DNA of 62,777 nt. Origin: Eubacterium sp. (lineage in GTDB: Bacteria > Bacillota > Clostridia > Oscillospirales > Acutalibacteraceae). Below are positions 31,301-39,957 of the stretch, one piece after another. The stretch lies in assembly GCA_017463985.1 (NCBI GenBank), contig JAFUEH010000022.1:1-62777 (forward strand). The letters are read 5' to 3'. The notes under the pieces were generated by a model. The model was not told the DNA's origin. It searched no databases and was given only the letters and a program-made list of their open reading frames with translations. Every line of letters begins with the position of its first letter. The first letter of the stretch is position 1. A program made the position numbers and the translations under genes.

Positions 31301-34300
31301 TGATCCGCAACACGCGCCTGTACGCCAGCGAGGACGTCAAGGGTATCGACGATTATAACGATTTCCGCAAGCGCTCCTTCGGCAAAATCCGGCTGGTGAA
31401 CGACGCGAACGCCATGGGCGTAGAGGAGCTGTACGATATGCTGGCGCAGCAAGGTACAAGCGTTGTTAGCGGTGAAGCCGTCGGCGTGGAAGATCAGCTG
31501 AATGAAATCCTTGACTTCATGGAGTCCACAAAGCCCGTTGTGCGTAACGCGGCAGAGGAACGGGTCGCCGGTGAAGGGCTGACGATAGATGAATATGCTA
31601 ATATCATCGGTGGCGATATAATATACAAATTCTTCGACGTGCCGGAAAAGCTTACCTTTGCCGAAAAGCAGCAAAAGAAGTTCAATCAGGCACTGCAAAA
31701 TTATCAGAACAAGATGGCTGATATGAAGCAAACGTACGAGGATATGCTCGAAGACCAGAAGAAGCATTACGTTGACATGAACAAAAGGCGGACGGAGCGC
31801 CGCAAGATCAGCGAAACGAAAAGCCGTATCCGCCGTCTGAAAGGCAAGCTGGACACCGACCTGCTTCATCCGACGGACAACCGCTATGTACCGCAGTACC
31901 TTGTCAGCGAAGTCATCAAGGCTTGCGAAGTGCTCACAGAGGCAGACCGTATGCGTCAGGACGGTAAGGCAAGATCAGAAAACGTACAGCTACACTTGGA
32001 CAAGCTTAAAACACAGTATGATATGCTGGCAAAGGATGCCGACAGCGACTACAGCGGCGAATACGACAGCGATTTTTCCTATCAGATCGCTGACCTAGCT
32101 GGCAGGCTCAACGGCAAGCAGATCAACGAGCTGTCACTAAAGGAGATCACCGAGGTATACCATACCCTCAAAACCATTTATGACACGCTGCGCGACGCGA
32201 CAAAGCAAATCGGCACAGAAGAAAAAATCAGCAACCACCAACGGGCAGTACAGCTGATTGAAGAAGTCAATGCGACGGCAGGGCAGAGCAATAGAGTGTT
32301 TGGCTTTTTTGAAGGCGAGGGCTTGAACCCGATCCGGTATGTTCGTAAATATTCGGAGTTTAAAAAAGATGCCGTACTGGTGCAACTGATGGACGCGCTG
32401 GAACAGGGCAGCTTTAAGGCGGATAAATTCATTGCCGACGCGTCAAAACCTTTTATCAAGCTACAGGATGTGGCGAAGCAGTACCGCGAATTTTCACAGA
32501 CGCAGCGCGATTTCGGCGTTGTGGATATGGATGGCAAACCGGTCATGATGACAGAGAACCAAGCAGTGCAGCTTTATATGACGGCGCTGCGTAAGGAAGG
32601 GCTCTACCATCTGAACCACGGCGGCGCTGACCTTGCCAATTTAAAGCAGCAGCTCAAGGGTAATAACGGAAAGGCTGCCGATCAGGCTACCCGTATTGCT
32701 GCCGGACAGGGCGAACAGATTTTAGCAATCAGAGGCAAGCTGTCGTCCTACGCGATGGAGTGGGTCAATGCGGCGCAGTATCTGTTTGACACACAGAGTA
32801 AGAAAGCGATCAACGATACATCGCTGGTGCTGAAACACCGCAAGATCGCGACCACCAAGAATTATATCAAGCTTGAGGTAGTCGGGACGCAGGTTGCAAA
32901 AGACCTTGACGTCTTAAAGCACGACAGCACGCTGGAGGGCGCCGGCAATCTGAAAAGCACGGTGCAGAATGCCGGTCAGGCGGTTGTCATCCGCGGTATT
33001 GCTGAAATTGCTAATGACCAAATTAATTTTACGGCGCGCTACAGCGGACTGGCGATCCCGATCCGGAATTTCAATAAAGTGTATAACGGAAAAACGTCTG
33101 CGTATTATGACGCCGATATGGAACAAACGACCGTCAAGGAAGCTATCCAAAACAAGTGGGGAACCGGCGCTACCGGATTGCTTGAAAGTGTAATAACCGA
33201 TCTGCAATCCCCGTCCGCGAGACGGCCTACAACCTTCAAGAACGACAAAATATCGTCTGTTTTGGAAAAGGCTAATTCCAATTTCGTCGTTGCTACGTTG
33301 GCGAACAATATACAGGTGGCCATCAAGCAGGCAGCGTCGTACCCGACCGCCGGCTCTGTCCTGAGCACCGCTTCACTGTTCAAGGGGCTGAAAGGCTTTA
33401 CAGGCGGCGAAAAGTCCGGCTTGTGGGACGAGATCGACGAACATACCGGCTTGCATTTCAAACGCCGTATGGGCTATTCTATCCCCGAAATCGGACAGCT
33501 CAAGGAGCAGCATTCGTGGCTGAACAAGCTACCTAAGCAGATTAATCCGATGAACTGGATACAGGCAATAGACGTTGGTACAACGTCCGCATTGTGGGTC
33601 GCCTCTAAGGCAGAGATTGAACGGACACAACCGGAGTTGGAACGCGGCAGTGCTGCGTACTGGGATGAGGTGGTAAAGACGTACGAGAAAGTCATTACCG
33701 AAACCCAGCCGAATTACGATGCCTTGCACCGCCCGGAAGTACAAAAGTCAGGAAATGCACTGAAAAGGAACCTTTTCATGTTCCGCACACAGCCGATGCA
33801 AAACTCCGGTATCCTTTACGACGCCGCCTTTGAACTGCGGCAGATGGAAAAAAATCTAAAAGCGGACGACACCGAGGCAAACCGCCTGGCATTGACGGAA
33901 GCGAAAAGGAAATTCGGTAAAGCTGTTGCGTCGCAGACGGTCAGCGCGATCGTATTCACCGGTATGACGTTGCTCGGTCAGGCACTTAAGCATAATATGT
34001 TTGGTTACCGTGACGATGATGACGAGGTGACGGCAGAAAGCGTACTGATGGGTGTGCTGAAAAACCTAGGGGAATATGCCTTTGGCCTATTGCTCCCGAT
34101 CGGCGGCAGTGAGCTCGCCAGTGTTATTGAACGTTTGTCCGGAGAGAGTACTTATGATACTTTAAGCGTCCCGGTGGTACAGACGGTGAATGACTACATT
34201 TCATCACTGTATAAGCTGAACCAGCGTCTTGACGACGTGCACGACGCACTGGAAAACGATGAGAGCGTCGAGGCAAATAACATCATCCTTGCTTTGGTGG

Positions 34301-35415
34301 ACGTCGTTACAAAAACGGGTGACTTGGTCGGCTTGCCGGTGTCCAATGCGTATGCGCTGGTCAAAGGTATTTATAACAACATCATGGACTTTGCGCACGG
34401 TGAGCCCTTCAGCTTCCGGAACGGTATCACGAAAAACACCGCGACATATTATCAGGAGCTTTACGATTACAAGACGGAAGGCGACACGAAGAACTACGAC
34501 CGCTTGTACAACAAGCTGCTGGAGGACGGAAAGACCGAGGACGCGATCAGTAACGGCTTGCGCGATATGCTGATACAAAACGATATTCGTATTGCCGAGG
34601 CCGGTATTGCCTACAATGACGGCGACATGGACGCGTACATTGACGCCGTGAACGCGATCATGAAAGAGGGCTATACGGAAAAACAAGCCACGACAGCGAT
34701 CAAAACCTACGCATCTTCGATCGATAAGGCAAGGGAGTACCTTGACGCGGAGGACATCCGCCACTACAACGCAGAGGTCGACTTGCTGACGATGAGCGGC
34801 ATGGAGCGCACGAAGGTAGAAAACGCGATCAACAATGTAGAACCGGAAGAAGAGAGCGAAGCAAAAACTGCTCAGATCTACAAGTATAATGAAATGATAA
34901 CGGCGCTTGACAGCGGCGAGACAGATGCATACCGTCAGATGTATGACAGCATTATCGCTATTGAACAGCAAAACGGTAAGTCAAAGGAAGATGCCGAGAA
35001 AAACATTAAAGGCAAGCTTAAGACTTATTATAAGGATGATTATGTCAAGAATACGGAAGATCGTGCGGAGATCGAGCGCAAGCTTAACGCTACTGGCCTG
35101 TTTGACGACGGCGATTATACATCGTGGGCTGCAGAAGCTTATAACACCGAGAGCATGGTAGAGGCATTTGAGGGCGGCGAAAGCAGCACCAAGAAATATG
35201 TCAGTGAACGTATCAGTGCAAAGGTGGCTAATGGCATGGAAGAAAAGAGCGCTGCTTACGGTATACGCACATCTATTGCTAATCAGTATAAGCAAGAATT
35301 TATTGACGGTGACGACAGCACACGCATGAGGATTATTACTTATATGACCAATACCGGCTTATACGGCAGTCGGTCGGATGTTGTTGACTACATCGATAAG
35401 AACTGGCTGAAATGA
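25315..35415 (+). CDS. Giant polyvalent virion protein (zincin, MuF-C nuclease, ART, LPD modules)
   Basis: The protein has 3366 residues from ATG 25315 (AGGAGATTAAGT). In order: a helical N-terminus; a hydrophobic Gly/Ala-rich segment (about 330-590); zincin H1062-E-M-V-H1066; a MuF-C-type nuclease-like module (about 1215-1407, FAFRIGTTSKALQEIG, ITMFGELYDANGDPVLAVLEL); an ART-type module (about 1411-1614, LVVYHGTPNNFTVF, GFYFTADKKYANTY); an LPD3-like module (1618-1862); coiled coils; and an LPD38-like C-terminal region with two membrane segments. Such polyvalent proteins are known to be packaged and delivered into the host. KFS, KHS, RYS and QYS tripeptides mark module borders. Confidence 0.88.
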   Translation: MPKPTTRKTKKDWGEVVELAKNGNYNYDNIDEQRNAAAERYNVNRFAELYDKSITEGNRLSDNAQNGNSATLKELQDYKRTINALDAFYNDDLFKKYYDESTRQGLKSSVSEVKAGNDALQEWYSDYTNTADYQNASYEKQHAYLDEQTKEAKKNKWERIFGAVLTAEANAANTKAYNALPTKSNRMALESTQEQASEQIGKAMEATEEANYRNNLEIQHYHANITDKYLDIIDNDEELEAALKAHYEAEEKIDNASNGIATAGTMDLVQINAKKDKEKARSDIKALGYSSDETDNLIDAYTWRENDKKAKDQAEAVEEFSKEHPVLATGAHAAANVAQIAAVPEILANGIENQISGDYKPLDTNTAAFTATRFRETVSNTVSQSILDSVSDETWGQVLSFAYQTGLSIVDCASLAWLPEPMSLAIMGTTAGVAATKDAADRGVSADQAMWTGIFAGAAEIFFERFSLSELKAFATTNERGFKNAIKNILKQTFTEGSEELATDLTNAFFDDLINGDHSNWQMQYQQFLEEADGDKNAAMQQLAIFIGKQLGESFAGGALSGAVMGTGGHAVNRVMNYANGNQILHNGTEFNSLKDYAAQSENAEVQKVLSKVNTAFSRQTVSPALAGDLFAAVALEMDNSFDGAKSIDELNQRYEAAVKGANAGSMVLEYAKNAYQAKADELIKKQNKADRRAAKEEARTERRAARQQNKGNTASVGTTRGNRATANTAAQTDSTAQGTTQSTTGTSRNVVAQLVDQSVSGEHAVKLNVTDANGAAGTVTVAGYSGNHLVLKTADGKLVSSENVKTGDAFLDKVLKAANDGANERRNFGANGAATFIKLAMEHGDSPDFQDYSRQAANAYNLGVREQRTFDQLQQAISNDTSDFTLQLSLKPVLDSYIKVLGEDGTRALYEAGALDRKGSYGTVTLGSDFSSQAQKGDTAAKNEQKTETKEKSDTKQKEGQKGAQKANNSKVNSETKAKFDNVMKAAPKAGVTDVSTQATPMQQSEMSLLNEIAKKNGVQVIVVNNTAEVGYDDANGLHSQGRIVLSLNNEAGLMSVYFGHEMVHRFNGTAKQQYTKLHDFVIEYLKNSPNYDYDEELAKIVDRWDFKGTETEKIAAAEEEMVANSAFTVLSEEANFKRLVQEDRQAGQKVVDFFRNFVAQIREALRRLTGNAEYRALQNDLEAKEKILRLWEDCLNASKGKEAADNGETKFSIDPNFAKQYDNWDKKKSGFAFRIGTTSKALQEIGVNDKSIWWDASKILKIKRKHSAMTDEVIKQVPNVLENPMLVMESKTAASRITMFGELYDANGDPVLAVLELSPNDKGGNSLDILKVASAYGKDKNPQSLINTSVLLYINADKNKVRNWLTVNRLQLPLPSSKYGLVKKLSSTSNNSISNSSRNVNTQTTKHSAKEGLAAVDSEGNELSTQQSEYFKDSKVRDENGNLLVVYHGTPNNFTVFEHKGYSNLGFYFTADKKYANTYSKGNNGTAHKGNLMQGYLNITKPFDINDPETRKVFIHDYVKGGYAQGINPYISEAEIEKAIVNGVDWTEGDNLIDFIEENELEYDGLILNEGADTVVNSSGTEVLYRGISYVALKSNQFKNIDNTSPTINDDVRYSAKEGITVNMNEKERADVLQHTSIVPTVDTSNDADIDVDDYNDIKSRIEKPLRDKLDSLGVFKKYRAAAIEVDFEFTHKGYNKSLHSQNQYGGNNADFARVIANIEPLLENAVLIEMHTDKGIGTKKEKNYIDQYFVLVSVLKNGDNIIPVQFEIEQYYNNENRLYLAVAMTQIKEAGVAETATTENGVEQNLLPASEYSIADIFKKINPVDKNFLKYVPDEFLNQEQINAKNEALAEEQRKYNGMQYSRKGDVTDVNSVLSENEELREAAEELQKALEIAVRNNDKLKQEFKITGKRNLSENATTKVATFLRQQYGSSMDKGKLTEKLMQLYDYMVNAGDSISMDYVANTATDIARELMSETNYWDDSRRQEFKDTINMIRNTRLYASEDVKGIDDYNDFRKRSFGKIRLVNDANAMGVEELYDMLAQQGTSVVSGEAVGVEDQLNEILDFMESTKPVVRNAAEERVAGEGLTIDEYANIIGGDIIYKFFDVPEKLTFAEKQQKKFNQALQNYQNKMADMKQTYEDMLEDQKKHYVDMNKRRTERRKISETKSRIRRLKGKLDTDLLHPTDNRYVPQYLVSEVIKACEVLTEADRMRQDGKARSENVQLHLDKLKTQYDMLAKDADSDYSGEYDSDFSYQIADLAGRLNGKQINELSLKEITEVYHTLKTIYDTLRDATKQIGTEEKISNHQRAVQLIEEVNATAGQSNRVFGFFEGEGLNPIRYVRKYSEFKKDAVLVQLMDALEQGSFKADKFIADASKPFIKLQDVAKQYREFSQTQRDFGVVDMDGKPVMMTENQAVQLYMTALRKEGLYHLNHGGADLANLKQQLKGNNGKAADQATRIAAGQGEQILAIRGKLSSYAMEWVNAAQYLFDTQSKKAINDTSLVLKHRKIATTKNYIKLEVVGTQVAKDLDVLKHDSTLEGAGNLKSTVQNAGQAVVIRGIAEIANDQINFTARYSGLAIPIRNFNKVYNGKTSAYYDADMEQTTVKEAIQNKWGTGATGLLESVITDLQSPSARRPTTFKNDKISSVLEKANSNFVVATLANNIQVAIKQAASYPTAGSVLSTASLFKGLKGFTGGEKSGLWDEIDEHTGLHFKRRMGYSIPEIGQLKEQHSWLNKLPKQINPMNWIQAIDVGTTSALWVASKAEIERTQPELERGSAAYWDEVVKTYEKVITETQPNYDALHRPEVQKSGNALKRNLFMFRTQPMQNSGILYDAAFELRQMEKNLKADDTEANRLALTEAKRKFGKAVASQTVSAIVFTGMTLLGQALKHNMFGYRDDDDEVTAESVLMGVLKNLGEYAFGLLLPIGGSELASVIERLSGESTYDTLSVPVVQTVNDYISSLYKLNQRLDDVHDALENDESVEANNIILALVDVVTKTGDLVGLPVSNAYALVKGIYNNIMDFAHGEPFSFRNGITKNTATYYQELYDYKTEGDTKNYDRLYNKLLEDGKTEDAISNGLRDMLIQNDIRIAEAGIAYNDGDMDAYIDAVNAIMKEGYTEKQATTAIKTYASSIDKAREYLDAEDIRHYNAEVDLLTMSGMERTKVENAINNVEPEEESEAKTAQIYKYNEMITALDSGETDAYRQMYDSIIAIEQQNGKSKEDAEKNIKGKLKTYYKDDYVKNTEDRAEIERKLNATGLFDDGDYTSWAAEAYNTESMVEAFEGGESSTKKYVSERISAKVANGMEEKSAAYGIRTSIANQYKQEFIDGDDSTRMRIITYMTNTGLYGSRSDVVDYIDKNWLK

Positions 35416-35421
35416 CAAACA

Positions 35422-35455
35422 GTGGGGGGTTACAAAGCCCTCCACTATTTTTTTA
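35422..35455 (+). terminator. Hairpin terminator, repeated copy 3
   Basis: GTGGGGGG/CCCTCCAC around ttacaaag is identical to 17514-17537, here followed by atttttttat. It separates the polyvalent gene from the tail fibre genes. Confidence 0.75.
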
Positions 35456-35479
35456 TAGTATAACAAAGGAGTTGGTAAG

Positions 35480-37372
35480 ATGAACAAAGCTGTATACAGA
35501 CGCACGCTGGACGTCCAAAAGCACGGCGTTCAGTTTACCGTCAACGCCTATACCAACGAGGCTGACGCACGGCAGCTGGTGATTTCGCTTTGCGACGGCG
35601 GTAAGCCGCTGAATGTAGACGGCGCTTCCATTACCATGCACGGAGAAAAGCCGGACGGCAAGACACTGTATAACGACTGCACGGTTGACGGCGCTACGGT
35701 TACCTATACGATGACTTCCCAGACGCTGACCGCGGAGGGCGAGGTGCGCTGTCATTTAAAAATTATGGATAGCGACACAAAGCAGGTGCTGTATACACCG
35801 TGCTTTACGATCTGTGTACTCGACAGCGGCAGCGAAAGCGATATTGTCTCAACGAATGAATACACGGCGCTAACCGACGCAACACAGGAGGCCTACCACG
35901 CAACGGTTATGGCACTTGAAGCAGCGGAGAATGTACATGACGGCCAACCGGGGCAGGACGGCGCGGACGGCCAGGATGGCAAAAGCGCTTATGAAATTGC
36001 CGTAGATAACGGCTTCAGCGGCACGGCAACGGAGTGGCTGCAGTCTTTGGTGGGCGAAAAGGGCGATACCGGTGCACAAGGTGCACAAGGTGCCAAGGGC
36101 GAAAAAGGCGATAAAGGTGATAAGGGTGACAAAGGCGATCCCGGTCAGGACGGCGCCGACGGTGAAGATGGCGTAACGCCTGACACCGGACGGGAGGCGC
36201 TGGACTTGTCCGTGTATGAGAACGGTTGCGACGTGACGCAGCTGGCGGACGGTGCGTATGACATCACCGGTGAGGGATATATCTGTGATCCTGACGGGTT
36301 AGAGGACGGCTGTACGCTGCCTATGCCGCGCGGTTCGCTGCTGATCAAGGCGAGCGACGAAGAGACGGACGGCTGGTGGCTGGCGGCTGTAACGGACAGT
36401 GCAAGCTGGTATATCGATAGCACCGACATCGACTGGGAAAACACCTACTACCTCCGAGAACGCGATCTTGAGCTTGTCAAAATCAACAACTATCCGACTG
36501 TTGGCTCACAGGTTCCGAGCCTTACAGACGGGTTGTATCTGATCGACGGCACGGCGTCATATTACGTGAACAACAAAACGCAAACCGTAACCGGCCTGAT
36601 CGAGGTGATCGACGGTGTGCATTACGCTTTTTGTAACGGAAAGAAATATTCAGACCTTACTTACAGATCAAACCGCGTCAGAGCTGCGAGCGTAAGCCCT
36701 ATATCGGACACGCTTACTGTTGACGACAACTTTACGTTGACGACTACAGCGGACGGACAACAGTCACTCGGGCTGGTCATGGCTAATTATGACACGGAAA
36801 CCGGCGAGTTTGACGACCCGAACCGTGCGGTGCAGGCTGGCTTCGTTGTCAGCATGCTTGCAGATCTAGGAAACGTAAATACGTATATAATTCAGCAGCT
36901 GTCTGACAAGGCCGACAGCTTCACTGCCGGTACGGACTTGGCTTTTAATACCGTGAACAACCGCCGTGTGCTGAATTTCACCGGCGAAAATAAATACGCG
37001 CTTGTAGCTGATCTGAACGCGCTTAGAGAAACGGAAGATGATACCAGCATAGCCGATGGTTATGTCTCACTGATGGCGAACACACGCCATATCTGCACAA
37101 CTGCCGCCGTGTCTACGTTGGTGCTTGATCCGTCCACGCTGGACACCTCCGGCACCGCCACAGTGATCTTCACGACCGCCGCCACCGGTGATCTTGATAT
37201 CAGCATATCCCAAGAGACATACAGCCTTGCATGGCACGGCGATGTGCCGTCCTTTGAAAATGGCAAGACGTATGAATTGAACTTTGCGCTCCGTGAAGTG
37301 TACGACGCAGACACGCAGGCCGTTAAGTATATCGTGATCGGCGCCGGCGGCGCAGTAGAGGCGGTGAGCTGA
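35480..37372 (+). CDS. Tail fibre / receptor-binding protein with BppU-like N-terminus and collagen-like repeats
   Basis: The 630-residue product starts with a BppU-like domain (RRTLDVQKHGVQFTVNAYTNEADARQLVISLCDGGKPLNVDGA). Two Gly-X-Y collagen-like tracts follow (GQPGQDGADGQDGK and GEKGDKGDKGDKGDPGQDG, residues about 155-235), then variable beta-rich domains. Collagen-like tracts trimerise fibres. ATG 35480 follows AAAGGAGTTGGTAAG. It probably determines host binding together with the next gene. Confidence 0.8.
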   Translation: MNKAVYRRTLDVQKHGVQFTVNAYTNEADARQLVISLCDGGKPLNVDGASITMHGEKPDGKTLYNDCTVDGATVTYTMTSQTLTAEGEVRCHLKIMDSDTKQVLYTPCFTICVLDSGSESDIVSTNEYTALTDATQEAYHATVMALEAAENVHDGQPGQDGADGQDGKSAYEIAVDNGFSGTATEWLQSLVGEKGDTGAQGAQGAKGEKGDKGDKGDKGDPGQDGADGEDGVTPDTGREALDLSVYENGCDVTQLADGAYDITGEGYICDPDGLEDGCTLPMPRGSLLIKASDEETDGWWLAAVTDSASWYIDSTDIDWENTYYLRERDLELVKINNYPTVGSQVPSLTDGLYLIDGTASYYVNNKTQTVTGLIEVIDGVHYAFCNGKKYSDLTYRSNRVRAASVSPISDTLTVDDNFTLTTTADGQQSLGLVMANYDTETGEFDDPNRAVQAGFVVSMLADLGNVNTYIIQQLSDKADSFTAGTDLAFNTVNNRRVLNFTGENKYALVADLNALRETEDDTSIADGYVSLMANTRHICTTAAVSTLVLDPSTLDTSGTATVIFTTAATGDLDISISQETYSLAWHGDVPSFENGKTYELNFALREVYDADTQAVKYIVIGAGGAVEAVS

Positions 37373-38007
37373 TGGATAGAAGAAGATTTTTACAGGCGGC
37401 TGGGAGTAGCGACTATGTGCAAGATGGACTCATTCTGCATCTTGACGGCTTGAATAGAGGCGGCAATACCGGCGAGTGGGTTAACCTGGTTGATGGGAAC
37501 ATATTTACGCTTGATGGGAACTATACCGAAAATGACAACGGGGTGACGTTCGCCAGCGCGTCGTTATATACCATAACAATATATGAACCAGTTAGTGTGC
37601 AATTTGTGATAAATAATAGAAATAACGCCTTCGCAGCATTGTTTCACACAAACACTCGAGATAAAAGCATTTATACTTTAACAAACGGTGATTTGCAATT
37701 CGGTGTATCAAATTCAGAAAATCCCGGGTATACAGTGGCTACGCCGCACGATCAAATTATATCTGTTTCAGCAGATTTCAATGGAAAAAATTATGACGAT
37801 CCTCGGATTAACGGGGCGCCTGTTGAGAAAGTTAAGAACCCAGATCGCTGGGCGTCGCTATATACTGGGACAAAATTCGGTAAATATAATAACGCTTACC
37901 CTTTCGTCGGGGATATTTTATCGATCATGTTTTACGACCGGCAATTAACTGAAGCGGAAAAGGCGAAAAACTTCGCAGTCGATAAGCGCCGATTTAACAT
38001 TGAATAG
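37372..38007 (+). CDS. LamG-like tail-tip/fibre protein
   Basis: The 211-residue product contains a concanavalin/LamG-like sandwich: YVQDGLILHLDGLNRGG near the start and GDILSIMFYDRQLTEAEKAKNFAVDKRRFNI at the end, both classic for phage LamG receptor-binding domains. Its middle is more AT-rich than the neighbours, suggesting exchange. It overlaps the previous gene by one base. Confidence 0.75.
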   Translation: MDRRRFLQAAGSSDYVQDGLILHLDGLNRGGNTGEWVNLVDGNIFTLDGNYTENDNGVTFASASLYTITIYEPVSVQFVINNRNNAFAALFHTNTRDKSIYTLTNGDLQFGVSNSENPGYTVATPHDQIISVSADFNGKNYDDPRINGAPVEKVKNPDRWASLYTGTKFGKYNNAYPFVGDILSIMFYDRQLTEAEKAKNFAVDKRRFNIE

Positions 38008-38018
38008 AGGTAACACAA

Positions 38019-38414
38019 ATGGAATATTACAAATTCATAAACGAAACACTGCTTGATCCAGCACCGAAGCATTTAATCGTGTCAAAGCTGGTCAAAGGCG
38101 AAACGCATACGGTGCTATGCCTTACACCTAGCGAAAAGCAGTATAACGAAAACGGTTACTACCGGCGCGAGTTCACACCGGCGCCGGACGACGGCTATGC
38201 TTACACCGCTTACTGGGACGAGGCAACGAAGGACAGGCCGTACCATGTACAGTGCTGGCGGCGTGGGGAAAAGCTTGATCAGGAGCCGGAGCTGACAGAT
38301 GTACAGCAGGCGTTTAATATCCTTGCTGAAAATGTGCAGGGAGTCACCACCATCAAGGGATTGCGTGAAGCGTTGATTACGTCCGCAAACCAAATCAGCG
38401 AGGTGAGCGAATGA
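38019..38414 (+). CDS. Fibre-associated hypothetical protein
   Basis: This 131-residue product begins MEYYKFINETLLDPAPKHLIVSK and has a C-terminal helix (VQQAFNILAENVQGVTTIKGLREAL). Its position between fibre and holin suggests a fibre assembly chaperone or minor tail protein. No domain is recognised. It overlaps the next gene by 4 bp. Confidence 0.55.
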   Translation: MEYYKFINETLLDPAPKHLIVSKLVKGETHTVLCLTPSEKQYNENGYYRREFTPAPDDGYAYTAYWDEATKDRPYHVQCWRRGEKLDQEPELTDVQQAFNILAENVQGVTTIKGLREALITSANQISEVSE

Positions 38415-38719
38415 CGGTCAATCCGGCAGCTGTGAGCATTATTATATCAATCGCAGGGCTGATCATGACGATATTAACCTTTGTGATTACGACGGCGAAA
38501 AATCAGCAAAAAACACAAGACCAGTTTGAGCTATTAAACACCGAGCTGAAGCACACGAACAGCAATATTCAAACCTTATCAGATCGCGTCGAAAAGCATA
38601 ACGGTGTGATGGAACGCACCTTTAAACTGGAAGAAAATGTGCGCGAAAATGCGCACGATATTGTTGAGTTAAAAACGGATGTTCGGGAAATAAAAAACCA
38701 TATTATATCGAAGGGGTGA
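38411..38719 (+). CDS. Membrane-anchored coiled-coil protein of the lysis cassette
   Basis: The 102-residue product has one N-terminal membrane helix (AVSIIISIAGLIMTILTFVIT) and a coiled coil (LLNTELKHTNSNIQTLSDRVEKH). This is the design of XhlA/hemolysin-like and DUF7365-like lysis accessory proteins. It sits directly before the holin. A holin-regulating role is inferred. Confidence 0.65.
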   Translation: MTVNPAAVSIIISIAGLIMTILTFVITTAKNQQKTQDQFELLNTELKHTNSNIQTLSDRVEKHNGVMERTFKLEENVRENAHDIVELKTDVREIKNHIISKG

Positions 38720-38723
38720 TCTA

Positions 38724-38951
38724 ATGCGTTTTACAAAACAGACGGCAAAGAAAGCACTGCGAACGTTCATTCAGGCGGCGCTGGCTTATATCGCGGTTAA
38801 TATAGCGATCGTTGATTTTACGAGCGGCAAAGAGGCAGCACGGTCGGCGCTGATCGGCTTAGCGGTATCCGCTACGGCGGCAGGCTTAGCGGCTGTGATG
38901 AATTTGGAAAAACAATATCCAACGGAAGAGGAGGAATTTTACGATGAGTAA
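38724..38951 (+). CDS. Phage holin
   Basis: This 75-residue protein has two membrane helices (TFIQAALAYIAVNIAIVDF and SALIGLAVSATAAGLAAVMNL), a basic N-terminus and an acidic C-terminus, directly upstream of the endolysin, which it overlaps by 8 bp. It permeabilises the membrane to release or activate the lysin. The family resembles small two-helix Firmicute holins. Confidence 0.8.
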   Translation: MRFTKQTAKKALRTFIQAALAYIAVNIAIVDFTSGKEAARSALIGLAVSATAAGLAAVMNLEKQYPTEEEEFYDE

Positions 38952-39759
38952 GACAAATACAGGACTGGTGGCTTACGCTAAGGCGCAGCTCGGCAAACCG
39001 TACTGGTATGGCTGTTTTGGACAAACTTCAACCAAGGCGCTTTACGAGGCTAAGAAAAAGCAATATCCCAGCTATTATACGTGGAGCTGTCCGGCTGACC
39101 AGCTTGGCAAGCGCGTGCATGATTGCGTCGGCTTGATCAAAGGCTATCTGTGGAGCGACAGCACGACCGCCACGCCGAAGTACAACGCGGCGCAGGACGT
39201 CTCTGCCAATGGGATGTATGAGAAATGCACGAAGAAAGGCAGCATTGACACGATGCCGGATGTGCCCGGCGTGTTGGTTTTCTTGCCTGGGCACGTCGGC
39301 GTTTACATCGGCGGCGGTCAGGTGATCGAAGCGAAGGGTCACGCCTACGGCGTTGTGCCGACAGCGCTTAAAGATCGCGACTGGAAAACGTGGGGCTACT
39401 GTCCGTGGATTGAATATACAACCACAAGCACAGCCAAGACCACTACCAGCACAAGCACGAGCGCCACCAAAACGGCCACAAAAACAAAAGCGCCGACCTA
39501 CAAGGTAGGCGGCACGTATACGTTAAAGGTGGACGGGCTGGCCGTCAGAACCGGCGCCGGTACAAGCTACCGTCAGAAGAAGCGCTCAGAGCTGACCGTC
39601 AACGCGAAGCTTCACGCTAAGGCAGGCAGCATGGCGAGCCTAAAGACAGGCACGCGTGTCACCGTCAAGGAAGTTAAGACTGTCGGCAGCGACGTGTGGC
39701 TCCGCATTCCTTCCGGCTGGATCGCCGGGTATTACAACGGCAAGGTGTACGTCGGTTAA
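38944..39759 (+). CDS. Endolysin: NlpC/P60 peptidase with SH3b domain
   Basis: The 271-residue lysin has an NlpC/P60 domain with catalytic Cys61 in HDCVGLIKGY and His117 in GHVGVYIGGG. A Thr/Ser/Lys linker (about 143-167) and a C-terminal SH3b cell-wall-binding domain (GGTYTLKVDGLAVRTGAGTSYRQ... WLRIPSGWIAGYYNG) follow. It cleaves peptide stems of peptidoglycan at the end of infection. It is the last gene of prophage 1 and is followed by a terminator. Confidence 0.92.
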   Translation: MSKTNTGLVAYAKAQLGKPYWYGCFGQTSTKALYEAKKKQYPSYYTWSCPADQLGKRVHDCVGLIKGYLWSDSTTATPKYNAAQDVSANGMYEKCTKKGSIDTMPDVPGVLVFLPGHVGVYIGGGQVIEAKGHAYGVVPTALKDRDWKTWGYCPWIEYTTTSTAKTTTSTSTSATKTATKTKAPTYKVGGTYTLKVDGLAVRTGAGTSYRQKKRSELTVNAKLHAKAGSMASLKTGTRVTVKEVKTVGSDVWLRIPSGWIAGYYNGKVYVG

Positions 39760-39785
39760 TTAAATAGCTTTTTCCTCCTTATTAA

Positions 39786-39823
39786 GGCGTCGGGCGGTTC
39801 ATCCTGTCCGGCGCCGTTTTTTT
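39786..39823 (+). terminator. Terminator after the endolysin gene
   Basis: A GC-rich stem (ggcgtcgggcgg/cctgtccggcgcc, 39786-39815) is followed by gttttttt. It marks the end of the late operon. Confidence 0.75.
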
Positions 39824-39846
39824 GCATGAAAGGGCTAAAAATATTT

Positions 39847-39876
39847 GTTACCAACGCGTTACCAACGTGTTACCAA
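39847..39876 (+). repeat. Right arm-type sites, three GTTACCAA copies
   Basis: GTTACCAA occurs at 39847-39854, 39858-39865 and 39869-39876, exactly 11 bp apart and in the same orientation as the two copies near attL. This marks the right phage arm of prophage 1. Confidence 0.55.
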
Positions 39877-39957
39877 CCGTCCAATTTTGACCGGTTTTAG
39901 CCAGTACAAAAAATAAGAAAAAGCCAGTGTTTGCAAGGCTTACACAGGCTTTTTAAA

